Source of the DNA: Robiginitomaculum sp.
Lineage (GTDB): Bacteria; Pseudomonadota; Alphaproteobacteria; Caulobacterales; Maricaulaceae
Direction: 5' to 3'
Assembly: GCA_002733905.1 (NCBI GenBank)
Contig: NVXK01000016.1
Coordinates: 17,647-81,646, forward strand
Length of the DNA stretch: 64,000 nucleotides
Part shown: piece after piece, positions 1 to 7,604 of the stretch
Position numbering within the stretch: position 1 is the stretch's first letter
How the letters are laid out: the number at the start of each line of letters is the position of its first letter
Program-made: the position numbers and the translations under genes
Notes under the pieces: model-generated
Told to the model about the DNA's origin: nothing
Seen by the model: only the letters and a program-made list of their open reading frames with translations
Databases searched by the model: none

Positions 1-176
1 CGCTGAGTGTTTGGTTACAGCCTCTACGGTCTTTTGGTGGTGAAAACATCCTTGCTGATCGCATTAAGCCTACATGTCGTTTTCGTGTGAATATCAATAA
101 TACAGGTGGTCGTACAGGTGTGAACAGGCTCACATCATTCAAGCTTTCAGGTAAGCAGTACTCGGAGCGATTATAA
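1..176 (+). CDS. Phage structural protein, C-terminal fragment
   Basis: The window opens inside an open frame that starts at base 3 and stops at TAA 174-176, one base before the ATG of the next gene. It encodes about 57 residues, beginning LSVWLQPLRSFGG. I do not recognise the family. Its tight spacing to the tail gene that follows, and its position in the same transcription unit, make it a phage morphogenesis protein. It is cut by the window edge, and the ORF track does not list it. Confidence 0.5.
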   Translation, partial: LSVWLQPLRSFGGENILADRIKPTCRFRVNINNTGGRTGVNRLTSFKLSGKQYSERL

Positions 177-875
177 ATGATACTTCGTGACGAATATAAT
201 GTTGAAATAGCAAAGGCCGCTTTGATGGAGCCTTTTATCAACACGCGAATTTGCATTTCGATTAAACCAGAGAGTGAAATTCATAGGTTCGTCATTGATA
301 TTGCAGAAATAGAAATAGAGGTAGATGGGAATGTGTTTAAGCCTGTTCCTTACGCGCAAATTTCACCAATAACAACGGGCGCGGGTCGGGGTGCGGATAC
401 CGCCACAATAACGCTCGATGGCGTAGATATAGTCTCAACTGGTGAGGCTTCTGTTGACGCGGTATTACAGGAATTGCAAGCGTACCCCTTAAGGGATCGG
501 CCTGTTCAAATCGGGTTGATTGTACTTAATACACAAACGGGTGTGGTGATTGGTCTTATCCCTCAGTTTATTGGGTTTGTAGATAGCACACCACTAACGC
601 GAAGTGTTGATGGTAAAGGTGTGGGGTCTTCAAAACTAGAGATTAAACTCGCGTCTGCACGTGGTTATTTCTCTAGACGAACGCCAAGAATTTACAGTGA
701 TCAAGATCACCAAACACGGTTTTCCGATGATCGTGCATGTAAGCATATCTCGGACGTAGTTTTTCGGGGTGGTCAGTACAAATGGAATGAAAAAATTACC
801 AGTGGAGGGGGTGGACGTTCACCTGGCAACGGAGGCGGTGGTAGGTTTTTTAATAACCACGAGCAATATCGATGA
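177..875 (+). CDS. Phage tail assembly/baseplate protein, gpL/DUF2163-like
   Basis: A 232-residue protein placed directly before a tail-tip gene. The middle is beta-rich. At about residues 172-190 it has a segment around RIYSDQDHQTRFSDD, resembling the Y-[ST]-D-x-D-Q segment I know from lambda gpL/DUF2163-like tail proteins near the tail tip. The C-terminus is glycine-rich (TSGGGGRSPGNGGGG) and probably flexible. The start ATG overlaps no other gene, and the stop overlaps the next start as ATGA. A structural role at the tail tip is inferred from order and this weak similarity; I cannot name an exact family. Confidence 0.55.
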   Translation: MILRDEYNVEIAKAALMEPFINTRICISIKPESEIHRFVIDIAEIEIEVDGNVFKPVPYAQISPITTGAGRGADTATITLDGVDIVSTGEASVDAVLQELQAYPLRDRPVQIGLIVLNTQTGVVIGLIPQFIGFVDSTPLTRSVDGKGVGSSKLEIKLASARGYFSRRTPRIYSDQDHQTRFSDDRACKHISDVVFRGGQYKWNEKITSGGGGRSPGNGGGGRFFNNHEQYR

Positions 876-1297
876 TTGAATGTTGGATCGCACAGCATAA
901 CGACATGCAGGCGCTGTTGGGCTTTGCTCGGGCATTCCACGCCAAGTCGCCATTTAAGGATTACCCGTTTAGCCCTTCTGGTTCAAAGCAGTGTTTTGAG
1001 CAAATCATGCTTGATCCGAATGCGGTTATATTCATGCACGAGCATGGGTGTATTGGCGCGACAATAAGCAATTACCCGTTTTGCGAGATGCGTTTTGCGA
1101 AAGAACTGTTCTGGTTTTCAGAAAATCACGGGGCCGTACTTTTAAAAGCTTATCATCATTGGGCAAAAGAAAAGGGAGCGCAAATCGATCTTATGACTTC
1201 TATAGAAAGCCCCGAAAGTAGAACAAAATTACTGCACAGGGCGTTACGTAGGAAGGGATATGCTGTGATTGAATACACTCATATGAGGGTTCTGTAA
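872..1297 (+). CDS. GNAT-like acyltransferase of the phage tail region
   Basis: A 141-residue protein whose pattern fits small phage GNAT-fold proteins. It has an N-terminal stretch about availability of moves (MIECWIAQHNDMQALL), a central hydrophobic strand VIFMHEHGCIGATI, then LLKAYHHWAKEKGAQIDLM and a C-terminal RRKGYAVIEYTHMRV. Such proteins commonly sit among tail genes, and their substrate is unknown. The start overlaps the preceding stop (ATGA) and the stop overlaps the next start (TAATG), so translation is coupled to both tail genes. Enzyme activity is inferred from fold resemblance only. Confidence 0.55.
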   Translation: MIECWIAQHNDMQALLGFARAFHAKSPFKDYPFSPSGSKQCFEQIMLDPNAVIFMHEHGCIGATISNYPFCEMRFAKELFWFSENHGAVLLKAYHHWAKEKGAQIDLMTSIESPESRTKLLHRALRRKGYAVIEYTHMRVL

Positions 1298-3411
1298 TGG
1301 CGTTATTTTCTGCACTAGCCGCTGCTGCTGCTTGGATTGTGTCTAGCTCTATTGTTGCAAACGCCGTGCTTGGTATCGCCCTTCATCTGGCATCAAAGGC
1401 TCTCACTAAAAAACCAAAATCACAGACCCAAGCTCTTGATTTTGAGCAAACGGTTAACAGGCGTCTAGCAATCGGGCAACCGCTAGAGGTGTTGGTGGGA
1501 AAGCGTCTTGTTGCAGGTATTGGCGCTTTTGACGATGGATACGGGTATAAGAACGAGTATGGCGTCTCTGTTAGTATTTTATCTGCAAAGCCGTGTACTG
1601 AATTTCACCGCATGTTCTTTGATAGTGAGCCTGTAACATTATCAGGTGATCCGACAGTTGGTGAGGTTTCCGTAACTTCACATTTTACAGGTAAAAATAG
1701 TGCACAGCGTTTAAAGGTTCGTGTATTTCTTGGGCATGATAATGCAGGTCAGGGATTGGGAGCATATTTAGCATCTAAGTTTCCAGCGAAGTATGACGCA
1801 ACTGATAATCACGGGGATTATTGTGTTGTTGTTGTCACGGCACGCAACACTAATGATGATTTTGATAAAGAAAATGGCGAAAATTACATCCCATTTCAAG
1901 GCTACCCTACGTACAAACTGGAGCTATCAGGTGCAAAAGTTTGTGACCCTGCAAATGGTGGGGTTTACGGTGATGAAAGCACATACGCTTATTCGGACAA
2001 TGCAGGTCTAATTGATGGGCAAATTGATTTTGGCTGGTATTCTGGAATAGGTGAGGGCCGCGCTCTGATAGTTGGCAATGGCTATCCACTGGAAATGATG
2101 AGTATTCCTCAAATCATCTCGAACGCAATTTACTGTGACAATGAAGGGTTTAAATGTTCAGGATTGATACGCTCGGCAAATACTGGCGATCAAGAAGAGG
2201 TCTGGAAATGTTACAATGCAGACCGTGTTGAACATGCGGCACAGATTTATTCCGTTCCAGAGGGCAACCGAGAGGTCTACGGTACGATTGATTTAAAAAA
2301 CCATATTGGGGCGTATATCAGCAATTATGACGCGCATGGATTATCAACAGAGGTCTATAATGAAATCCATACGAAATACGCCGAGCCAGAGGAATATTAT
2401 TCAGAGAAAGATTTGCCGATTTATTCAAAGCCTGAATGGATAGCAAGCGACAATCATGTGCCGCGTCAAATGTCACTACCTTTGCTGTTTGTGACGGACA
2501 AACTGCAAGCAGGGAAACTTGAAAAGCAAGAGATAAATATCTCACGTCACGCGGCGGCATGTACGATTACAGGGCTTCCATTTGGCTATATGGCTGTTCC
2601 CGTAGGTAGCTTGATCGATATAGCAAATGCAGACATTGAGGATGTTAATCAAAACGGGTGGGTAGTTAAAGGCCGAGGGCAAACTATCCGTGGCGACATA
2701 ACCCTTACTTTACGAAAATACGCAGGTACACACGCCTTCGATTTCGATCATACCACTGAAACACCTATGCCTATTGTGTATCCACGTATTGCACGAAGCT
2801 GGGATGATATGTTTACGCCAAGTGCGTTTGTGCATCCTGAAATCATTGACACGGTTGGTACGCTTCGTGAGGAATTTGATATTGTTGATGTGGCTGTAAA
2901 TCATGAGACAACAGGTTTGGCTGCGGCAAACAGTCAACTTGGTGGGATTGTTGATGGGACGCGATCTTTAAACGATGTTGTACTTACGGGGCGTGGTTCG
3001 GTAGTTGCGGAATTTAACGCACTAAACCAAAATATCAATGCAGCTATAACAGCCGCTTCCGAGGCTGGTGGTGGCTCTCTCATCGCTACGGCATCTGTAA
3101 GTACTGTACATGGCAATTCTGTTTATCCTGCCAGTGCAACAACAGCGAGTGTGACAATCACTGTCACTGGTGGAACAGCGCCATATACACACGCATGGTC
3201 AAAGCATTCTGGTGATACATTTACAGTGAATAACCCGACGAGCGCGACAACAAGCTTCACAGCAACCCCGAGTTTATATGAGAGCTTAGGCGCAATCTAC
3301 CAAGACACGATTACGGACGCAAATGGCGCGACATTCACAATATTCGTCACTGTTGGCGCTTATGAAACATCAATCTTTGGTGGTGGTAATGGCGGCTATC
3401 AGCAAGAATAG
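1297..3411 (+). CDS. Phage tail tip / host-specificity protein (gpJ-like)
   Basis: A 704-residue protein. The N-terminus is hydrophobic (AAAAAWIVSSSIVANAVLGIALHLA, about residues 7-32) followed by a basic KKPKS segment, as in many siphophage central tail-tip proteins. The middle contains VCDPANGGVYGDESTYAYSDN (about residues 210-231), similar to the DPR...YSDNPAL segment of gpJ-type tail proteins. The last ~100 residues look like an Ig/PKD-type beta domain (VSTVHGNSVYPASATTASVTITVTGG), a likely receptor-contacting module. It is the largest gene of this part of the prophage. The function is well supported by position and only moderately by sequence. Confidence 0.65.
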   Translation: MALFSALAAAAAWIVSSSIVANAVLGIALHLASKALTKKPKSQTQALDFEQTVNRRLAIGQPLEVLVGKRLVAGIGAFDDGYGYKNEYGVSVSILSAKPCTEFHRMFFDSEPVTLSGDPTVGEVSVTSHFTGKNSAQRLKVRVFLGHDNAGQGLGAYLASKFPAKYDATDNHGDYCVVVVTARNTNDDFDKENGENYIPFQGYPTYKLELSGAKVCDPANGGVYGDESTYAYSDNAGLIDGQIDFGWYSGIGEGRALIVGNGYPLEMMSIPQIISNAIYCDNEGFKCSGLIRSANTGDQEEVWKCYNADRVEHAAQIYSVPEGNREVYGTIDLKNHIGAYISNYDAHGLSTEVYNEIHTKYAEPEEYYSEKDLPIYSKPEWIASDNHVPRQMSLPLLFVTDKLQAGKLEKQEINISRHAAACTITGLPFGYMAVPVGSLIDIANADIEDVNQNGWVVKGRGQTIRGDITLTLRKYAGTHAFDFDHTTETPMPIVYPRIARSWDDMFTPSAFVHPEIIDTVGTLREEFDIVDVAVNHETTGLAAANSQLGGIVDGTRSLNDVVLTGRGSVVAEFNALNQNINAAITAASEAGGGSLIATASVSTVHGNSVYPASATTASVTITVTGGTAPYTHAWSKHSGDTFTVNNPTSATTSFTATPSLYESLGAIYQDTITDANGATFTIFVTVGAYETSIFGGGNGGYQQE

Positions 3412-3420
3412 GACAAAACT

Positions 3421-3879
3421 ATGAATAACATAAATTACGGCGCGGATGTATCAGCGGCAGGCGCGTACCCATACCATTTAACAGCGTTCCGGAATGCACC
3501 GTTTGAAGAGACATTCGATGTTCTTCATGCTGATTATGGTGGCGTGAGTTTTAAGGCTGAAATACGGAGTTATCCTGGCAGTTCAGGTGATCCGTTAGCA
3601 ACATTATCAGTAGATGTTGATGAGGTGGTCACAAAAACATATCAAGAGTGGATTGTGGCCTGTGTATTGGAAGATGGTGACTTAGAAGGCTGTGATACGC
3701 TTGATGATGATGTGATTATCTCAACACTTACAATCACAAGTGCGGAAAGTTCAATAGTAGCATTGCCCAAAGCCGTTCAGGCAGGAAAATCAACACATCT
3801 TTATTGGACACTAACCCAGTTAACACCTCAAAAAGAAATTATTGCCGTAGGCAGTTTTACAATCGTGGAGAGCGCATAA
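3421..3879 (+). CDS. Phage tail protein of unknown role
   Basis: A 152-residue acidic, beta-rich protein lying 9 bases after the tail-tip gene. It begins MNNINYGADVSAAGAYPYHL and contains no catalytic motif I can recognise. The stop TAA shares one base with the ATG of the fibre gene that follows, so the two are translationally coupled. A small accessory tail or fibre-attachment protein is the simplest reading from order. Confidence 0.5.
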   Translation: MNNINYGADVSAAGAYPYHLTAFRNAPFEETFDVLHADYGGVSFKAEIRSYPGSSGDPLATLSVDVDEVVTKTYQEWIVACVLEDGDLEGCDTLDDDVIISTLTITSAESSIVALPKAVQAGKSTHLYWTLTQLTPQKEIIAVGSFTIVESA

Positions 3880-4586
3880 TGAGTAGCAACCGTAGAGTTA
3901 TATTAAAGCCAAGAGGCAGAAATGGTAAGGATGGTGAGAATGGTAAAGATGGCATTACGGATGTGGGCGGTACGGCATTGCAGGCAACGGTAGATGGCAT
4001 CGTTAGTCCGACAGCAAATCATGATATTTATTGGGACAGTGTGTCTGGAACATCTGGCGCAGATGGTTCCAATTGGGGTAATGCGGTTTCAACTTGGCAG
4101 CAGGCGGCAGAATTAATTGTGCCAGGTGCGCGAAATGTAGTTCGGTATAACAACAATATCTTATTTGATTACATGTTTGAGCTCTCTGCTCTTGTGTCCG
4201 CGTTGGTATTTACATCTACTAACGCATCGGCGATTGCCACATTTGCGAACGCGACAAATAATTCGTATTCTCCTGGAGGCATCCAATTTAGAGGCATTGG
4301 TCCACTATATTTGGATGGTATGAAACCGCACTTGGCTAGTTCTCGTGGGTATGGTGCATTCTGGTGGAGAAATGCTGCTATAATAGGGAATTGTCCCGCC
4401 CTTATAGTAACAAAAGAATCGGGTGCTACATCCAGTTTATTTTACGCAGATTTTTCATCAAACGGGCGTATCGAATTTTCAAACCATGATTTTGGCGTTG
4501 CTGGTGCCAACATTATTTCAGGACTGTCTACCTCTCAAGACCCGAATAGTCTTAGCTGGCTCTCCTCTAACATAACTTCGATTTAG
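3879..4586 (+). CDS. Phage tail fibre with short collagen-like stretch
   Basis: The ORF track begins at a TTG at 3804, but the ATG at 3879 overlaps the previous stop and gives a sensible 235-residue protein starting MSSNRRVILKPRG. Residues 12-24 form a short Gly-X-Y run (GRNGKDGENGKDG), the triple-helix spacer seen in many phage fibres. The remainder is serine/asparagine-rich and beta-like, with no enzyme motif. It probably extends from the tail tip and contacts the host. The next gene resembles a fibre-associated protein, which supports this. Confidence 0.6.
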   Translation: MSSNRRVILKPRGRNGKDGENGKDGITDVGGTALQATVDGIVSPTANHDIYWDSVSGTSGADGSNWGNAVSTWQQAAELIVPGARNVVRYNNNILFDYMFELSALVSALVFTSTNASAIATFANATNNSYSPGGIQFRGIGPLYLDGMKPHLASSRGYGAFWWRNAAIIGNCPALIVTKESGATSSLFYADFSSNGRIEFSNHDFGVAGANIISGLSTSQDPNSLSWLSSNITSI

Positions 4587-4594
4587 GAATCAAT

Positions 4595-5092
4595 ATGCCA
4601 AAATTATACAATGTAAATGTTGATGGTGTCATGTTACAGGCGCGATCCGAAGAGTGGCTCAGGGCTAAGTACGGCGACAAAGCGGATGCGATTATTTTTG
4701 ATGCACAACAATTTGAAAGACTTGTCGTTGTAGATAAAATCCATGCTGATCTTTTAAACAAGCTTACGGGCGGCGCAAGCATTGAAGAGCGGGACACGTG
4801 GCAGGCAAAAGAATTAGCTGCCCGTGCAGTAATTGCAGGTACTGCAAGCTCTTCACAATCTCTAATGATTGGTACGGAGGCGCATTTTCTCGGTAAAACG
4901 CCAGCCAAAATAGCAGATACTATAATTGTGAAAGCAAAGGCGTTTCACAAACTTATTGGGTTGGCAGGTGGCATTCGTAGCAAATCTCGTATTGCCATTA
5001 AATCCGCAACTACCCAAGCTGAGCTGGATAGCGCAATCACAACTGCACAAGAGGACGTTGCCGCTGGCCTTGATTCCTTCAACGCGCAATGA
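4595..5092 (+). CDS. Phage tail-fibre-associated protein, DUF4376-like
   Basis: A 165-residue, largely helical protein directly after the fibre gene. The order of features, with DTWQAKELAARAVIAG in the middle, then an alanine-rich helical part and a C-terminal segment with TTQAELDSAITTAQEDV, resembles DUF4376-type regions found in fibre or fibre-assembly proteins. The match is by eye and weak. Its stop overlaps the next start (ATGA), so it belongs to the same unit. Confidence 0.4.
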   Translation: MPKLYNVNVDGVMLQARSEEWLRAKYGDKADAIIFDAQQFERLVVVDKIHADLLNKLTGGASIEERDTWQAKELAARAVIAGTASSSQSLMIGTEAHFLGKTPAKIADTIIVKAKAFHKLIGLAGGIRSKSRIAIKSATTQAELDSAITTAQEDVAAGLDSFNAQ

Positions 5093-5463
5093 CCTCTATT
5101 ACAGACTTCATGGATTACGAACGTGTCAAAGGCACACGCAAGCTTCATGGGCTTACAAGTGTATTGCCTTGGGAAATTGGAGCTAAAGGCTCTGGTTGGT
5201 GGCTAGAAGTTCCAAAAGGCTATGAGTTTGATATATCTGTACCGCGCGTTTTTGAGTGGGTACTCAGTCCGTTTGATAGGCGTGTTTTGTTAGCCGCCGC
5301 CATACATGATCGCCTTTTAGATTTGGGTCATGACATTGCATTTGCATCATCTGAGTTTCGCAGGGCCTGCCTTGTATTTGGTGTTCACCCTGCATTCGCG
5401 TGGGTTTTGTTCCTCACAACATTAATTTGGACGGGCGTGGCTCGTCATTTCAAGAAAGAATAG
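5089..5463 (+). CDS. DUF1353 family phage protein
   Basis: A 124-residue protein with the DUF1353 pattern: an N-terminal WWLEVPKGYEFDISVPRVF, then RRVLLAAAIHDRLLDLGHDIAFA with the conserved His-Asp pair, and a hydrophobic C-terminal helix (FAWVLFLTTLIWTGVARHF). DUF1353 proteins occur between tail and lysis genes in many phages, and their biochemical role is not known. The C-terminal helix suggests membrane association. Confidence 0.7.
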   Translation: MTSITDFMDYERVKGTRKLHGLTSVLPWEIGAKGSGWWLEVPKGYEFDISVPRVFEWVLSPFDRRVLLAAAIHDRLLDLGHDIAFASSEFRRACLVFGVHPAFAWVLFLTTLIWTGVARHFKKE

Positions 5464-5466
5464 TTT

Positions 5467-5724
5467 ATGTCCGATATAGCAAATGAGGTTAGAAAAACCC
5501 TCTTACAGCACATTACAGGGCCTAGGGGAGGGTTGTTTGCATTAGGCGGTCTTTCTGGTGCCGCATGCATGTATTTTTTTATGGCACACACGCAAATTGC
5601 TGAGATGGAAAGGCACTATAATTCACAGGTTAGCTTATTGCAGGGAAGAGTTGAGGTGCTTGAAAAGGAAAACGGGCGAATCCACGAACGTCTTGAGGAA
5701 ATAGCCTTGAAGCGAATAGATTAG
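5467..5724 (+). CDS. Small membrane protein with coiled coil, possible holin-related
   Basis: An 85-residue protein. Residues about 20-40 (GGLFALGGLSGAACMYFFMAH) form one transmembrane segment, and residues 45-82 form a heptad-like coiled coil (MERHYNSQVSLLQGRVEVLEKENGRIHERLEEI). It starts three bases after the DUF1353 stop. Its size, single membrane span and place at the start of the lysis region fit a holin-like or holin-accessory protein, but no family is recognised. Confidence 0.5.
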   Translation: MSDIANEVRKTLLQHITGPRGGLFALGGLSGAACMYFFMAHTQIAEMERHYNSQVSLLQGRVEVLEKENGRIHERLEEIALKRID

Positions 5725-5772
5725 CAACAAACCATCTCGACAACATTTAAAAGCAATATTTTAGCAACAAAC
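5721..5772 (+). repeat. Two direct copies of a 12-bp repeat, 40 bp apart
   Basis: TTAGCAACAAAC occurs at 5721-5732, overlapping the stop of the previous gene, and again at 5761-5772, immediately before a terminator hairpin. The exact 40-bp period in a short intergenic gap could be a small duplication or a pair of protein-binding sites. Confidence 0.55.
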
Positions 5773-5773
5773 A

Positions 5774-5796
5774 GGCTCCTGAGTGAGCCATTTTTT
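5774..5796 (+). terminator. Rho-independent terminator between tail and lysis genes
   Basis: The stem GGCTC / GAGCC around the loop CTGAGT is followed by A and six T residues. It ends the tail/fibre transcription unit, 14 bases before the ATG of the next phage gene. The lysis genes therefore either depend on read-through or anti-termination or have their own promoter. Confidence 0.7.
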
Positions 5797-5810
5797 ATGG
5801 AGAAAACACA

Positions 5811-6092
5811 ATGAAACAAACTGACATTGATAAGATTGAGCAAATTTTGAGCGATAAAGACCAAGCCATGCCTGTTGAGGGCACACTACGTATTGAAGGT
5901 GGTAAACTTTATATGGACGTTATTGGAACTGCAAGAAATCAAGGGAAGGGCGCTATTAACGCGCTCATCCACGCAGGCCTGAATACTATCATTGACGAAG
6001 ACTTTGGTACGAATGAAAACCTTGCCACTGACGATCATGGTATTGTGCGTATCTGGTGGAAACTGATCGATGTAAATCAGGTTTGGCGGTAA
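5811..6092 (+). CDS. Phage protein of unknown function
   Basis: A 93-residue protein beginning MKQTDIDKIEQILSDKDQAMPVEG, with a likely ribosome site GGAG (TATGGAGAAAACACA) upstream. It has no signal peptide, membrane span or catalytic motif that I can see. It sits between a terminator and the DUF5675 gene, so it is the first gene of the lysis block. The function is unknown. Confidence 0.5.
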   Translation: MKQTDIDKIEQILSDKDQAMPVEGTLRIEGGKLYMDVIGTARNQGKGAINALIHAGLNTIIDEDFGTNENLATDDHGIVRIWWKLIDVNQVWR

Positions 6093-6094
6093 TC

Positions 6095-6538
6095 ATGTAT
6101 ATTCTCGTAGACCGCATTGTCAGTGATGGTGATGTAACAATTTCACGTGTGTACATTGAAGGGAAACTCGTATGTCACGGGCTAGAGCAAGAATATCACG
6201 AAATAAAAGTGGTAGGTGAAACCCGCATTCCTGCAGGTATCTATGAAATGGGCGTTCGTAAGGTCGGTGGGTTCCATAAGCGTTACCTGCATAAGTTCGG
6301 TAAGCCATTCCACAGAGGTATGCTCCACGTACTGAATGTGCCTAATTTTAAGTACATTCTATGGCACGTTGGCAATTATGGCCGAGATACCCAAGGGTGC
6401 TTGTTGCTAGGCCGTGCAGACTACAACGCTATGGCTGTTTGGCAATCAAAACGAACTTATATGCGCGTTTACAACATGGTGATCGAGGCGGCTCTTAAGG
6501 GGCGTGTGACTGTTGAATATAGGGATAGCGATAGATGA
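6095..6538 (+). CDS. DUF5675 family protein, putative phage lysis protein
   Basis: The track starts at 6056, but ATG 6095, just after the preceding stop, gives a 147-residue protein with the family layout from the start (MYILVDRIVSDGDVTISRVYI). Conserved features are GETRIPAGIYEM (about residues 45-56), the central HVLNVPNFKYILWHVGN and DTQGCLLLGRA, with His and Cys in positions conserved in DUF5675. Members often replace the endolysin gene in tailed phages, next to spanins, as here. Peptidoglycan cleavage is inferred from this context rather than proven for the family. Confidence 0.65.
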   Translation: MYILVDRIVSDGDVTISRVYIEGKLVCHGLEQEYHEIKVVGETRIPAGIYEMGVRKVGGFHKRYLHKFGKPFHRGMLHVLNVPNFKYILWHVGNYGRDTQGCLLLGRADYNAMAVWQSKRTYMRVYNMVIEAALKGRVTVEYRDSDR

Positions 6539-6735
6539 GCATAATTCCATTCAAAGGTAGCAAAGATAAGGTTGTTGATTGCAATGAAGAGGCTGAGCGC
6601 GCGCGTATCCAAAAAGACCTTGAGGCTTCATATCAAGCTCTCAATGGCGTTATCTGGCTAATATCTGCAAAGCTGTCACGCGAAGAGGTTATATCTGTTT
6701 TGGAGCAAGGCTTACGTGATTTTGAGGAGCATTAA
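6535..6735 (+). CDS. Small phage protein of unknown function
   Basis: A 66-residue, charged, helical protein. It starts in an ATGA overlap with the DUF5675 gene and ends immediately before the spanin start. It has no membrane span. The coupling on both sides makes it a genuine lysis-block gene, but no function can be given. Confidence 0.5.
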   Translation: MSIIPFKGSKDKVVDCNEEAERARIQKDLEASYQALNGVIWLISAKLSREEVISVLEQGLRDFEEH

Positions 6736-7074
6736 ATGAACAAACTAATATCCTTTTTCGCAAACATGTTGAGCGGCTACGCCAGTTACGCGCTCATTGC
6801 CGCGCTAGCATGGGGTGGTTTGCAGACGTTTAAACTACATCTCTCCAAAGCCAAGACTGCAAAAACTGAAACACAGAGAGATGCATATAAGGCTGCGAGT
6901 GAAGGTAAAGACCACACCATACGCACCCAAGCCCAAACACAAGCCCGTAAATCTAAACAAGAGGAGCAATCTAATGATGCTGAAATCCATGTTAATAATG
7001 CTGACGATCCTGTTGACGCTGCCCTTGATTGGCTGCGAAACAACCCAGACAAGCCCACAATTATACCTGACTAG
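6736..7074 (+). CDS. Inner-membrane spanin (Rz-like)
   Basis: A 112-residue protein with one N-terminal transmembrane anchor (YASYALIAALAWGGLQTF, about residues 15-32). A long charged helical region rich in Lys/Gln/Glu follows, then a Pro/Asp-rich end (NPDKPTIIPD). This is the layout of an i-spanin: anchored in the inner membrane, with a periplasmic coiled coil that meets the outer-membrane spanin. The GAGG site 8 bases upstream supports the start. The decisive clue is the lipoprotein gene embedded in its 3' part in another frame, the classical Rz/Rz1 arrangement. Confidence 0.65.
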   Translation: MNKLISFFANMLSGYASYALIAALAWGGLQTFKLHLSKAKTAKTETQRDAYKAASEGKDHTIRTQAQTQARKSKQEEQSNDAEIHVNNADDPVDAALDWLRNNPDKPTIIPD

Positions 7075-7285
7075 GCAAATGTTCCAATGTGACGCTGAGC
7101 CAATATTGTCGCAAGAGAGCCAAGCCAAAGAGAAGGGCGTCTATATCACACGCCTAGCCCTTGCAGGTCGTGATTGTCGTGCTCAGCTTGATACGGTTGA
7201 AAACCATCTTGAGATTAATGGTGTGGTTATTACAGATACATTGGTGAAAACACAGAAGAAGAAAAAGCGGTTTGGGGTGTTTTAG
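6974..7285 (+). CDS. Outer-membrane spanin lipoprotein (Rz1-like), embedded start
   Basis: The ORF track gives a longer frame from 6815. The real start is most likely ATG 6974 (or 6977), which has GAGGAG about 8 bases upstream. It yields a 103-residue lipoprotein, MMLKSMLIMLTILLTLPLIGCETT, with lipobox LIGC. The mature part has the Cys-containing layout of Rz1/LysC proteins (MFQCDAEP..., LAGRDCRAQLDTVENHL). The first ~100 bases overlap the i-spanin gene in a different frame. Together the two proteins would fuse inner and outer membranes at the last step of phage lysis. It is the last phage gene before the attachment site. Confidence 0.7.
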   Translation: MMLKSMLIMLTILLTLPLIGCETTQTSPQLYLTRQMFQCDAEPILSQESQAKEKGVYITRLALAGRDCRAQLDTVENHLEINGVVITDTLVKTQKKKKRFGVF

Positions 7286-7388
7286 GGCCGTGAAATTTGG
7301 CCAAACCTTGGGCAATATATGGGCAGAGTTACGCTGAGCTAAAACAAAGCCTAGCAATAACAATTGAGTAGGTGATTATAATTCATAA

Positions 7389-7433
7389 TTGGTAATGATG
7401 AGGTCGGGAGTTCAATTCTCCCTTGCGGCACCA
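7389..7433 (+). other. Prophage attachment site: 3' fragment of tRNA-Thr(GGT)
   Basis: The bases read as the 3' part of a tRNA: anticodon loop TTGGTAA (anticodon GGT), variable loop AGGTC, T arm GGGAG-TTCAATT-CTCCC, acceptor strand TTGCGGC, discriminator A and encoded CCA. The matching 5' acceptor strand (GCCGCAA) and D arm are absent upstream, where the sequence is phage-like. This is what remains at one junction when a phage integrates into a tRNA gene. The intact tRNA and the integrase should lie beyond the left edge of the window. The exact crossover base cannot be seen. Confidence 0.7.
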
Positions 7434-7450
7434 GTAATACTGGGTTTTTT
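7431..7450 (+). terminator. Terminator of the displaced tRNA-Thr
   Basis: The stem CCAGTA / TACTGG starts at the tRNA CCA end and is followed by G and six T residues. It is the natural terminator of the original tRNA gene and also isolates murA from phage transcription. Confidence 0.65.
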
Positions 7451-7567
7451 GAGCATTTTCAATCGCGCAATATGGGCATAATGCCCAGTTTACCTTGTTG
7501 TTTTTGCTGCCCCTGAGAAAAGGTTCGCCAATGGCCTTATTTTTGCCTAGAGTTTGTAGAATGTATG

Positions 7568-7584
7568 ATTCATAATTTATGAAT
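7568..7584. promoter_or_regulatory. 17-bp palindrome upstream of murA
   Basis: ATTCATAA-T-TTATGAAT is a perfect 8+8 dyad 20 bases before the murA ATG. It could be an operator or overlap the promoter; being AT-rich, it could also be chance. The rest of 7451-7567 shows nothing clear. Confidence 0.35.
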
Positions 7585-7604
7585 TCGCAAAGGTATGAGA
7601 GACT

